Of a DNA stretch of 23,642 bases, positions 15,221 through 21,777 are shown one piece after another. How positions within the stretch are numbered: position 1 is the first letter of the stretch; each line of letters begins with the position of its first letter. The stretch is taken from the NCBI GenBank assembly GCA_964617375.1, contig CAZTXQ010000044.1:1-23642 (forward strand), read 5' to 3'. The stretch comes from Firm-13 sp964617375. Its GTDB lineage: Bacteria > Bacillota > Clostridia > Saccharofermentanales > Saccharofermentanaceae. Both the position numbers and the translations under genes were made by a program. Below the pieces are notes generated by a model. The model saw only the letters and a list, made by a program, of their open reading frames with translations, was not told where the DNA came from and did no database searches.

Positions 15221-15625
15221 ATGATTGAAATATTGATCCTGACGTACCTGACCAAGAAGAACGCCGCGCTTGCTATTCAAAAAGGGAGAAGCGGATCACT
15301 GCTGAGGGCTTTGACTATACTCCTTTGGGGTTCGAACGAGATCCTGTTTGCGGTAGTCTGCATACGTGCGGGTGTCAGATCAAACGTCGGTTTCTATGCC
15401 TGCGCTCTCTTAGGCGGCGCTATTGGCGGTCTGATCTCCTTTGCCATCGCAAAATTCATGCCCGCCAAAAAGTCCGTCGACAGCACCATAAACTCCTCAG
15501 AAAATTCCGCCGCGCTTTGGAGCGAACCTACGTCCGTCGAATGTAAGGGATGCGGTGCGACGGTAAAGCTTCCCGCGCGCTTCTGTGACACCTGCGGCGC
15601 TAAAATTGAGAACAATTTCGGATAA
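15221..15625 (+). CDS. Small membrane protein with C-terminal zinc ribbon, copy 1
   Basis: A 134-residue protein of unknown function, start at 15221 (GAGGA 6 bases upstream; the ATG at 15215 abuts the site). Residues 1-25 (MIEILILTYLTKKNAALAIQKGRSG) form a hydrophobic-basic N-terminal segment; two membrane spans follow at about 28-48 and 55-77, the second containing a glycine-rich LLGGAIGGLISF; then a polar linker and a zinc ribbon CKGCGATVKLPARFCDTCGAKI with two CxxC pairs, ending IENNFG. The zinc ribbon should face the cytosol. The next gene and a truncated third copy are paralogues. The second CxxC knuckle is the most conserved part among the three. Confidence 0.82.
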   Translation: MIEILILTYLTKKNAALAIQKGRSGSLLRALTILLWGSNEILFAVVCIRAGVRSNVGFYACALLGGAIGGLISFAIAKFMPAKKSVDSTINSSENSAALWSEPTSVECKGCGATVKLPARFCDTCGAKIENNFG

Positions 15626-15635
15626 TGTTTTATAG

Positions 15636-15641
15636 TATAAT
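15636..15641 (+). promoter_or_regulatory. -10 element of zinc-ribbon gene copy 2
   Basis: TATAAT followed by GA, 10 bases after the stop of copy 1 and 37 bases before the start of copy 2, the same spacing as in copy 1. The leader shares the blocks CAGA, TCAAATA and GAGG with copy 1, so the promoter was duplicated with the gene. Confidence 0.6.
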
Positions 15642-15677
15642 GACAACAGACAAATCAAATATATGTGAGGTATATTC

Positions 15678-16085
15678 ATGTTAGAAGTATTTATTTTAAT
15701 CACCCTGACGAAAAAGAACGCTGCGATCGCGGAACAGAAGGGTTTAAGCGGCGGTCTTTTTGGCGCCTTGACTGTAATCATGTGGATTCTTAATGAATTA
15801 ACATTTGCGGTCGCCGGATTCATATTTCTGGATGTCGAATACTTCGTTATTGCGCTGATCGGATTGCTCGGCGGTGCGATCGGCGGCCTGCTCGCCTTTG
15901 TCATCGTCAAACTTATTCCCGAGAAATCACACGTCAGCCGCAGTACGTTTACTCCCTCCGCCACACGCGCTCCCGTAGTTGCCGCCGAACCCGAGACGTC
16001 CTACTGCAGAGCATGCGGTTCAACGGTAACTCTTCCCGCCCGATTCTGTGACACCTGCGGCGCCAGGATCGAGAACAATTTCTGA
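15678..16085 (+). CDS. Small membrane protein with C-terminal zinc ribbon, copy 2
   Basis: A 135-residue paralogue of the gene before it, in tandem at a 457-bp period. The N-terminal MLEVFILITLTKKNAAIAEQKG, the two membrane spans with LLGGAIGGLLAF, and the terminal zinc ribbon CRACGSTVTLPARFCDTCGARIENNF all align with copy 1; the linker (HVSRSTFTPSATRAPVVAAEPETS) is diverged. The membrane region is more diverged than the zinc ribbon. GAGGT lies 6 bases before the ATG. Function unknown; it is expressed from its own promoter rather than as an operon. Confidence 0.82.
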   Translation: MLEVFILITLTKKNAAIAEQKGLSGGLFGALTVIMWILNELTFAVAGFIFLDVEYFVIALIGLLGGAIGGLLAFVIVKLIPEKSHVSRSTFTPSATRAPVVAAEPETSYCRACGSTVTLPARFCDTCGARIENNF

Positions 16086-16117
16086 TACTATCCGGAACGT
16101 TCAACCGGGATTCAATT

Positions 16118-16461
16118 GGAAGTGAGAAGCTTTTCGCGCTTTAACTGTATTCCTGTGGTTTTTTAATAAGATATCATTCGTAGTCATCGCGATACGTCAT
16201 CTTGGCGTGAGATCCACTCTCGGTGTTGTGACCGCAGCACTTGTCGGCGGAGCAATAGGCGGTCTGATCTCTTTTCTAATTGTAAAATTCATACCGGAGG
16301 GATCGAATGCCGGTTCGTCTGCCGTTCCCGCCGAAGCAAGTCCTTTAACGCTTTGGACGGAACCTACGACGGTTGAGTGTACGGCATGCGGTGCGACCGT
16401 AAAGCTTCCCGCGCGTTTTTGCGACACCTGCGGCGCGAAAATCGAGAACAATCTCGGATAA
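16118..16461 (+). pseudogene. Truncated, frameshifted third copy of the zinc-ribbon gene
   Basis: Reading in the frame of the intact C-terminus, 16141-16461 gives LTVFLWFFNKISFVVIAIRH...LGVRSTLG, aligning with LTILLWGSNEILFAVVCIRAGVRSNVG of copy 1, then GGAIGGLISF, a linker and the zinc ribbon CTACGATVKLPARFCDTCGAKIENNLG. Upstream, 16118-16140 matches the codons for GGLFGAL of copy 2 but one base short, which brings a TAA into the original frame; the promoter, start and first 20 or so codons are missing. A GTG at 16207 could in theory start an 84-residue remnant with one membrane span and the zinc ribbon. By DNA it is closer to copy 1 than to copy 2 in the zinc-ribbon part. Confidence 0.75.
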
Positions 16462-16536
16462 TCATCTATCCTTTTTGTGACATAAACAAACGGCCGTGAA
16501 CGAGATTTGAAATGCCCACAAAATGTTGGACATGGA

Positions 16537-16659
16537 TTAAGTAAAAATAGAGGAATGAGTTCGGAAAGCAACCGGGCTCATTCCTTTTCGTTTACCCTAG
16601 ATGCGGCAATTGTTATTGTAATCCTCATCTTCCTCCAACTGTGTCAGGTTATAGATTGC
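16537..16659 (-). pseudogene. IS3 orfB transposase C-terminal fragment
   Basis: Reading the minus strand from 16659 gives AIYNLTQLEEDEDYNNNCRI, an in-frame stop, then GKRKGMSPVAFRTHSSIFT and a stop at 16537-16539. The YNN...RI and the KGMSPVAFRTHS tail correspond to the end of the IS3-family integrase (YNNxRI...LxGMSPVxYRTHS). The catalytic DDE region is absent. Confidence 0.65.
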
Positions 16660-16713
16660 CACCGCACAAGTGAGAGAAAACCTCCTTATCGGGCGTTTTT
16701 CGGGATGTACCGG

Positions 16714-16971
16714 GTAATCCTTGATAGATTACTGTGTTTTTGTTCATTGATTACACACCCAAAAGCTTAATTGATTGATTTGGTGTGTAATTTTTGACTG
16801 TTTTATATGTTTCTGTTTAATAATTCATATATTTTAACGCAGATTTATTGGATCTAGTAGGTAATCATTGGTAATTTATTGCGTTTCTTCTCATAAATTA
16901 CCCTAAAATTACACACTAAATGTCAGATTCCCTGAATTTGGTGTGTAATCATTGATGCATTAGTGGATTAC
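16714..16971. repeat. Cluster of GTAAT-core hairpins
   Basis: Within 260 bp there are five inverted repeats sharing a GTAAT/ATTAC core: GTAATC/GATTAC (16714-16719, 16727-16732), ATTACACACC/GGTGTGTAAT (16750-16759, 16782-16791), GGTAATTTAT/ATAAATTACC (16870-16879, 16893-16902), ATTACACAC/GTGTGTAAT (16908-16916, 16941-16949) and GTAATC/GATTAC (16944-16949 region, 16966-16971). The second and fourth are copies of the same hairpin. No coding frame passes through. Confidence 0.7.
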
Positions 16972-17020
16972 TCACCCACCTCATTAAAATATCTGATATC
17001 ATGGCCGTCTTATGGAATCG

Positions 17021-17072
17021 CCTACCGAAACCTCCTACCGAAACCTCCTACCGGAACCACCTACCGGAACCG
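17021..17072. repeat. 13-bp tandem repeat, four copies
   Basis: Four head-to-tail units of CCTACCGRAACCN at 17021, 17034, 17047 and 17060, the first two identical and the last two differing by A to G at position 8 and in the last base; a diverged fifth start (CCTAG) follows at 17073. Confidence 0.85.
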
Positions 17073-17210
17073 CCTAGTGAGGCTGTCTCAACCAGAAAAT
17101 TGAAGTGCACTCCATGCCAGACTCCTTGTCCAACATTTGGAGGTGCACTTCATTCTTACAAGATTCTTTTGTACGCTTATGATGCTGTGATCCGTTGTGA
17201 GCCCTTGTCT

Positions 17211-17864
17211 TCAGCCCGATATGTAGAACCACTGTCCGTTGACCTGGCTCGGAAGCGTCGTCTGCGCGGCCTTGACCTGTTCGTCGGTCGCCGGTGCGTG
17301 ATAGGCAATCTTCCAGCCGTCGTCATCCTCCCACACCATCTCGACAAGATAGTATTCCTGCGTCGCCGCGTCATCGAAAAGGTATAGGATAAAGATCGGG
17401 TTCTCGTCTCCGGCCGGGGTTATTTTCGGGAAGGAAGAATAGGCGTCCGATGTGTAGTACTTCGGCAGAATCCGGCTTCCGATCTGGAAGCGAACCGCAC
17501 CTGCATCCTGACCTTCCGCGGTGATCGCTTCGGTGAATGCGGATATATCGGCATCCGAAGCAAGCACGGGAGCGACCTTTTTCAGGAACTCGTCATCGCT
17601 GATCTGCCCGGTCGCATATTGACCGTGAAGGTCGATATATCGTTCCGCCGCCATCTCATAACGGGTATTTATGGTTGTCTGGTACGATACGTACAGGAAT
17701 GCGCTGATCAGAACCGCCAGAAGAACGGTTACGGCAATGTTTACCCACTTTATTTTGCGCTTCTCTCCGACTTTCTTTTCGGTCATTCGCTTGATCCGAA
17801 AACCAAAGAGCGGTACCAGAAAGAGTGCCAGCATCGTAATATAGATTAACTTCGCAGTCTGCAT
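17211..17864 (-). CDS. Membrane-anchored protein of unknown function
   Basis: A 217-residue protein I do not recognise. Two hydrophobic segments open it (about residues 5-22, LIYITMLALFLVPLFGFRI, and 41-62, VNIAVTVLLAVLISAFLYVSY) separated by a very basic stretch KRMTEKKVGEKRKIKW, which should lie in the cytosol. That leaves residues 63-217 outside the membrane on the extracellular side. This domain is acidic and ends in a strand-rich part (EYYLVEMVWEDDDGWKIAYHAPATDEQVKAA). AGGAGG lies 5 bases upstream of the ATG, within 9 bases of the stop of the amino-acid ABC ATPase, so it is the last gene of that operon. Its role in transport is only suggested by position. Confidence 0.75.
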   Translation of the reverse strand: MQTAKLIYITMLALFLVPLFGFRIKRMTEKKVGEKRKIKWVNIAVTVLLAVLISAFLYVSYQTTINTRYEMAAERYIDLHGQYATGQISDDEFLKKVAPVLASDADISAFTEAITAEGQDAGAVRFQIGSRILPKYYTSDAYSSFPKITPAGDENPIFILYLFDDAATQEYYLVEMVWEDDDGWKIAYHAPATDEQVKAAQTTLPSQVNGQWFYISG

Positions 17865-17873
17865 GCTTTCCTC

Positions 17874-18596
17874 CTACAGTACCTTGCTTAAGAATTCGCG
17901 GGTTCTCGATTTCTGCGGGTTTGTGAAAATCTGTTCCGGAGTTCCCTCTTCGTAGATAATTCCCTCGTCCATATAGAACACGCGGTCGGCGACCTCTCTG
18001 GCGAAACCCATCTCATGGGTTACGACCACCATGGTCATTCCTTCCTGTGCGAGCTGCTTCATAACTTCCAGGACCTCGCCTACCATTTCAGGATCCAGTG
18101 CGGATGTCGGCTCGTCGAAAAGCATGATCTCGGGGCTCATCGCGAGCGCGCGGGCGATGGCGACGCGCTGCTTCTGACCGCCCGACAGGCGGTTCGGGTA
18201 CTGGTCGGCTTTCTCGGAAAGACCGACGCGGTTCAGCAGCTGCTCCGCCGTCTGTCTTGCCTTCTCGACAGGCATCTTCAGGACTTTTCGAGGGGCGAGC
18301 ATGATGTTCTCAATGACTGTCAAGTTCGGGAAAAGATTGAACTGCTGGAAAACCATACCGGCCTTCATGCGGAGCTTGTCGATGTCTTTCCTGTGCTCGA
18401 TCATGGAGACGCCGTCGAGATAGATCTCGCCTTTGGTCGGCTCCTCAAGAAGATTGAGGCACCGGAGGAAAGTGCTTTTCCCGGAGCCGGAAGGGCCGAT
18501 CACACAGACGACTTCGCCCTTTTCGATGTTGGCGCTGATGCCCTTCAGGACTTCGAGTTCGCCGAAATACTTATGGAGTCCGTCTACTTTAATCAC
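17874..18596 (-). CDS. Polar amino-acid ABC transporter ATP-binding protein
   Basis: A 240-residue ATPase of the GlnQ/HisP type that powers amino-acid uptake. Walker A GPSGSGKST (33-41), Q-loop QQFNLFPNLT, signature LSGGQKQRVAIARALA, Walker B IMLFDEPTSALDPE, and H-loop VVVTHEMGFARE, the last very typical of glutamine/histidine systems. Its start overlaps the end of the permease gene by 8 bp. The substrate is probably a polar amino acid such as glutamine, glutamate or cystine; sequence alone does not decide. Confidence 0.95.
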   Translation of the reverse strand: MIKVDGLHKYFGELEVLKGISANIEKGEVVCVIGPSGSGKSTFLRCLNLLEEPTKGEIYLDGVSMIEHRKDIDKLRMKAGMVFQQFNLFPNLTVIENIMLAPRKVLKMPVEKARQTAEQLLNRVGLSEKADQYPNRLSGGQKQRVAIARALAMSPEIMLFDEPTSALDPEMVGEVLEVMKQLAQEGMTMVVVTHEMGFAREVADRVFYMDEGIIYEEGTPEQIFTNPQKSRTREFLSKVL

Positions 18597-19281
18597 TTCT
18601 GCGCATCCTCCCTTCCAGTTTTGTCAGGCCGGCGGCCATGCTTGTTGTCATAAGAAGGTAAAGATACGCGATGCAAAGAAGCGGTACGAGGTAATTGTAC
18701 GTAACACTGGCTATCGATGTGCCGCCCTTCATCAAGTCTTTGATTCCGACGTAACCCGCGATGGAGGTCTCCTTAAGAAGTACGATCAGTTCGTTGCCGA
18801 GTGCGGGAAGTACGTTCTTAATCGCCTGCGGGATGACGATGCTGATCATCGTCTGGCTGTAGGAGAGTCCCAAGGACCTTCCAGCTTCCATCTGTCCGCG
18901 GTCAACGGCATTGATTCCCGCGCGGATAATTTCCGCGACATAGGCGCCGCTGTTGATACCGAATGCGATGGAGGCGACGAGAATATCCGGCAGTCCGGAG
19001 TTCTTCAGGATGATAAAGTAAATGATCATCAGCTGGACGACGGTAGGCGTACCGCGGATGATCGAGATATAGCCGTTCGCGAAAGCCGCAAGAATGCCCT
19101 TGCCCCGGAGTCTGAAAATGGCGAGGAACAAGCCGAGGACAACTCCGATCAACGCCGCCATCAGCGTAATTTCGACGGACGCGAGAAAACCTCCGAACAG
19201 GACAGAGTACCGGTCGTCTTTAATCAGAGACAGGTAGATGCCATCGGCAAAGGATTTTATGATATTGAATAGTAAATCCAT
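18589..19281 (-). CDS. Polar amino-acid ABC transporter permease
   Basis: A 230-residue HisM/GlnP-type permease. I start at 19281 with GAGGAC 7 bases upstream (MDLLFNIIKSF). After an N-terminal span, the usual five membrane segments follow (ASVEITLMAALIGVVLGLFLAIF onward). The EAA loop, EAGRSLGLSYSQTMISIVIPQAIKNVLPALGN, which couples to the ATPase, is clear near residues 130-160. It forms a homodimeric or single-permease system with the binding lipoprotein upstream. A terminator hairpin separates it from the binding-protein gene. Confidence 0.94.
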   Translation of the reverse strand: MDLLFNIIKSFADGIYLSLIKDDRYSVLFGGFLASVEITLMAALIGVVLGLFLAIFRLRGKGILAAFANGYISIIRGTPTVVQLMIIYFIILKNSGLPDILVASIAFGINSGAYVAEIIRAGINAVDRGQMEAGRSLGLSYSQTMISIVIPQAIKNVLPALGNELIVLLKETSIAGYVGIKDLMKGGTSIASVTYNYLVPLLCIAYLYLLMTTSMAAGLTKLEGRMRRSD

Positions 19282-19323
19282 ATTGTCGTCCTCGAATGGA
19301 TAGATAAACACACAAGAAACAGT

Positions 19324-19356
19324 AAAAGGAAGCCGGTTTACAGGAAACCGGCTTCC
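19324..19356 (-). terminator. Terminator between binding-protein and permease genes
   Basis: A perfect 12-bp stem (GGAAGCCGGTTT at 19328-19339 with AAACCGGCTTCC at 19345-19356) and a 5-base loop, followed on the minus strand by TTTT (19327-19324). It lies 26 bases past the binding-protein stop. Partial termination here would give more binding protein than membrane components. Confidence 0.85.
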
Positions 19357-19382
19357 CTATTATCTCACAAAATTGGTCTGTT

Positions 19383-20243
19383 TTACTTGATATATTTGGC
19401 GATTATGGCGTCAAAGGAGCCGTCGGCCTTCATTTCGGCAAGTGCTGTATTGATCTTTTCGAGAAGAACGGCGTTTCCCTTCGCAACTGCAAGAGCATAG
19501 TCTTCAGCCGCAAACTGATTCTCGATCAGAACGAGTGTGTCCGGATTCTCGTCCGCATAGGACTTGGCAGGGTTGTTGTCGATGATTACTGCGTCTACCT
19601 GACCGTTCTTCAGGGCTTCTACAGCGAGCATGCCGTTTGCGAATCCCTTAATCTTGTCTTCGGTTGTGTAATCCGCAGCGTTCCAGGAACCGGTTGTTCC
19701 GGTCTGAACACCGATCACCTTATCCTTTAAATCGTCGGCAGTTGTGATCTTGGAATCCTTGAGAACGATGATTGTCTGAGCGGCCGTATAGTAAGAATCC
19801 GAGAAATCCATTGTCTCTTCACGGTCCGGCTTTACTGTATAACCGGCGGCGATCACATCGATCTGTCCGTTGGAAAGAGCCGTCGGCAGCGAATCGAATT
19901 CCATATCGACGATCTCAAGCGTAAGTCCGAGCTTGGCGGCGATCGCGGCCATCAAGTCTGCGTCAACACCGGAAATGGCTCCGCCCTCGACGTACTCAAA
20001 CGGAGGGAAAGCGGCATTGGTTCCCATAACGAGCTTCGTGGCATCCTTTGTTCCGACTTCAGCGGCGGCTGTCGAAGCTGTTGTATCATCAGCAGGAGCG
20101 GCGGTTGTTGCCGCGGCGGTCGTCTGTGCAGCTGCGGTTGTTTCTTTGTCAAAAGCGTCTTTGGCCGAGTTCGAGCATCCGGCGGCCCCCGTGATCATGG
20201 CCAGCGTTACGATCGCAGCCATCAACCTAACAATCTTCTTCAT
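19383..20243 (-). CDS. Polar amino-acid ABC transporter substrate-binding lipoprotein
   Basis: A 286-residue extracellular solute-binding protein (SBP_bac_3 family). I start at 20243 with GGAGGA 6 bases upstream. The signal (MKKIVRLMAAIVTLAMITG) ends in AAGC with C23 as the lipidated residue. A low-complexity Ala/Thr linker of about 35 residues follows, then the binding domain: LVMGTNAAFPPFEYVEGGAISGVDADLMAAIAAKLG, with the family's aromatic and arginine-contact region at DREETMDFSDSYYTAAQTIIV. The C-terminal LAEMKADGSFDAIIAKYIK is typical. It heads the operon with permease and ATPase. Confidence 0.95.
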   Translation of the reverse strand: MKKIVRLMAAIVTLAMITGAAGCSNSAKDAFDKETTAAAQTTAAATTAAPADDTTASTAAAEVGTKDATKLVMGTNAAFPPFEYVEGGAISGVDADLMAAIAAKLGLTLEIVDMEFDSLPTALSNGQIDVIAAGYTVKPDREETMDFSDSYYTAAQTIIVLKDSKITTADDLKDKVIGVQTGTTGSWNAADYTTEDKIKGFANGMLAVEALKNGQVDAVIIDNNPAKSYADENPDTLVLIENQFAAEDYALAVAKGNAVLLEKINTALAEMKADGSFDAIIAKYIK

Positions 20244-20301
20244 AATATCCTCCATTACATTCACGGTCTGTCCCGTGCGGTTCTCTTGTTTAACATTCAC
20301 T

Positions 20302-20330
20302 ACTCTACTCACTTCGGGCAGCTATGTCAA
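20302..20330 (-). promoter_or_regulatory. Amino-acid ABC operon promoter
   Basis: TTGACA (20330-20325) and TAGAGT (20307-20302) with a 17-bp spacer, AT-rich sequence upstream. The leader to the ATG is about 50 bases. Confidence 0.75.
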
Positions 20331-20688
20331 CGGGTAAATATACATTCTCCCGAAATTTTATTCATTTTCTTCATTTTTGTGAAAAGTGTACAAAACAAGG
20401 GAATCCGTTGCTAATACGCGCTTGCAACGTGTCGCAATATCAATTGATTTTGATTTTTGTTATGCACGATCGATTATATTTATGCATGATTTCGCATCAT
20501 TATTTGATCGAATTCCTTGATTCAGGTGTATTTCGTGGAATTTGCGGATTAATATGCAGATTTCATACATCGGGCACGGATACCGGAACCTTTGCGGTAC
20601 TCTTTTGGCAGTTTTTGTCGAAAAGCCGCCAAGCGCGCCGTCTCATAACGTGGCAATATGTCGATAACACTAATCGGGAGGGATGTTT
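20331..20688. other. Divergent intergenic stretch
   Basis: About 360 bases between the divergent amino-acid ABC operon and the unknown gene at 20689. It is AT-rich near the ABC promoter. A small inverted repeat ATGAT-N5-ATCAT lies around 20485-20500. A frame open from 20324 lacks a ribosome binding site and any family resemblance, and I do not call it. I see no convincing plus-strand promoter for the gene at 20689. Confidence 0.5.
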
Positions 20689-21288
20689 ATGCAGAATGTC
20701 GCAGAGAACACGGATCTATCCACTTCTGCCGCACGGTACAGGAGTACATATGATTCCGCCTTTGACCTTATGATCTCCAAGGAGGACAAGCCGCTTCTCC
20801 CTGTCATCTTTCTGAATCGGGAGATTCCCGAGATCCTGCCCCGGATTCTGCGGGAGTATGAGCGGCTTAAGTCGGAATCCAGACTGTCGGGCAGATTGTC
20901 CGGCACGCCGAGACCCCGCTATCCCGCGCCTCTCGTCACCTGGTACCGGACGGTTCTCGGGAATGTCCTGTGCCCGGGAACCGGAATTCGCCGGAACGGG
21001 TCGGACGCGTCCTTCGGTCTTTCATGTGCCATGTTTACGCCGGAAGATCGTTCGGAGTATTATTATGTTGCGCTGGATCTTCCGCCGCTTTGGAAGAAAG
21101 AGGAGAACAGGCACTGCGAGTCGGCGTCTCTTTTCGCGCACAGGGACAGGCACTGCGAGTCGGCAGCGAGGCTGATCTTCCGCTACCGGTCCGATACCGG
21201 GTCATGGTATGCCTGTATTCTCAGGAGAGGGCGACTCAGGAACGTTTTCTCGCAATATGTCGGAACAAAAAAATCCCCCGGAGCATAA
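20689..21288 (+). CDS. Protein of unknown function with internal repeat
   Basis: A 199-residue protein that I do not recognise. I start at 20689 rather than at the ATG 6 bases earlier, because GGGAGG directly abuts the latter. It is basic, without signal or membrane segments; residues 10-65 look helical (SAARYRSTYDSAFDLMISKED, then EIPEILPRILREYERLKSESRL). Residues about 140-160 contain RHCESA twice, encoded by a 19-bp direct repeat. The stop codon lies inside the hairpin of the convergent ribosomal terminator, so its last seven or so codons (KKSPGA) are terminator sequence. That is a sign the 3' end may not be original or that the frame is decaying. Moderately confident that it is a real gene. 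Confidence 0.5.
   Translation: MQNVAENTDLSTSAARYRSTYDSAFDLMISKEDKPLLPVIFLNREIPEILPRILREYERLKSESRLSGRLSGTPRPRYPAPLVTWYRTVLGNVLCPGTGIRRNGSDASFGLSCAMFTPEDRSEYYYVALDLPPLWKKEENRHCESASLFAHRDRHCESAARLIFRYRSDTGSWYACILRRGRLRNVFSQYVGTKKSPGA
21107..21164 (+). repeat. Two 19-bp direct repeats, 39-bp period
   Basis: ACAGGCACTGCGAGTCGGC occurs at 21107-21125 and again at 21146-21164 without mismatch. The 39-bp period is 13 codons, so the reading frame is kept and the peptide RHCESA is duplicated. Confidence 0.85.
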
Positions 21289-21298
21289 TGGCTCCGGG
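21267..21298 (-). terminator. Terminator of the ribosomal protein operon
   Basis: CCCGGAGC (21298-21291 on the minus strand) pairs with GCTCCGGG (21284-21277) around a 6-base loop, followed by GGAT and seven T residues (21273-21267). It ends the transcript 35 bases after rplL. Confidence 0.92.
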
Positions 21299-21333
21299 AG
21301 ATTCTGAAATAACCGTATGTGGGAGAAGAAATC

Positions 21334-21711
21334 TTACTTGATTTCAATCTCTGCGCCGGCAGCCTTAAGCTTAGCGGCAGCAGCATCGGCATCTTCCTTG
21401 GAAACGTTCTCTTTGACAGCCTTAGGTGCGCCGTCAACAAGATCCTTAGCTTCCTTGAGTCCAAGGCCCGTGATCTCACGGACAGCCTTAATAACGTTGA
21501 TCTTAGCGGCACCGGCCGACTTAAGAATAACGGTGAACTCAGACTGCTCTTCTTCTTCCTTAACGGCAGCGCCGGCAGCAGGGGCAGCAACTGCAACAGC
21601 AGAAGCGGATACGCCGAACTCGGTCTCGAGAGCCTTAACGAGCTCAGAAAGCTCCATAACAGATAATGTCTTGACTTCTTCTACAAACTTTGCGATTTTC
21701 TCACTAGCCAT
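21334..21711 (-). CDS. rplL: 50S ribosomal protein L7/L12
   Basis: The 125-residue stalk protein, present in multiple copies on the ribosome and recruiting translation factors. N-terminal dimerisation domain (IAKFVEEVKTLSVMELSELVKALETEFGV), an Ala/Gly/Glu hinge (AAPAAGAAVKEEEEQ), and the C-terminal domain EFTVILKSAGAAKINVIKAVREITGLGLKEAKDLVDGAPKAVKENVSKEDADAAAAKLKAAGAEIEIK. All are standard. GGAGG lies 9 bases before the ATG. It is the last gene before a terminator; rpoB does not follow. Confidence 0.98.
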   Translation of the reverse strand: MASEKIAKFVEEVKTLSVMELSELVKALETEFGVSASAVAVAAPAAGAAVKEEEEQSEFTVILKSAGAAKINVIKAVREITGLGLKEAKDLVDGAPKAVKENVSKEDADAAAAKLKAAGAEIEIK

Positions 21712-21777
21712 GATAAATACCTCCGTTTTAATTGCCGATTCTACGGCCTTTAATCATTCATTCGTTCGTTGACCGTA

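Larger units (their letters stand above)
16508..17152 (-). mobile_element. Decayed IS3-family element
   Basis: The two ends are inverted versions of one another: 16508 onward on the plus strand reads TGAAATGCCCACAAAATG and TTGGACA, while from 17152 on the minus strand it reads TGAAGTGCACCTCCAAATG and TTGGACA. TG...CA ends with a TTGGACA block are typical of IS3-family (IS150-like) terminal repeats. Near the 16508 end the minus strand encodes a typical orfB C-terminus. The span of 645 bp is half a normal element, so the middle is deleted or replaced by non-coding repeats. No target-site duplication is evident. The boundary at 17152 is less certain because a second end-like sequence, TGAAGTGCACTCC, starts at 17101. 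Confidence 0.55.
16462..17210. other. 749-bp region without an intact gene
   Basis: AT-rich between about 16710 and 16990. It holds the IS3-like relic, a transposase 3' fragment, a cluster of GTAAT hairpins and a 13-bp tandem repeat, each listed separately. No intact coding frame is credible; the frames open at 16507-16770 and 17001-17387 have no family resemblance and run through repeats. Confidence 0.7.

Noticed and set aside
16714..17072. Possible CRISPR array in the repeat-rich region
   Set aside because: Repeats are short, of different kinds, without regular spacer length, and no cas genes lie nearby.
18433..19272. 279-codon plus-strand frame opposite the amino-acid permease
   Set aside because: Antisense shadow in a GC-balanced conserved gene; no motif.
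20324..20773. 149-codon plus-strand frame between the ABC operon and the unknown gene
   Set aside because: No ribosome binding site, Cys-rich atypical composition, and it overlaps a better supported start at 20689.
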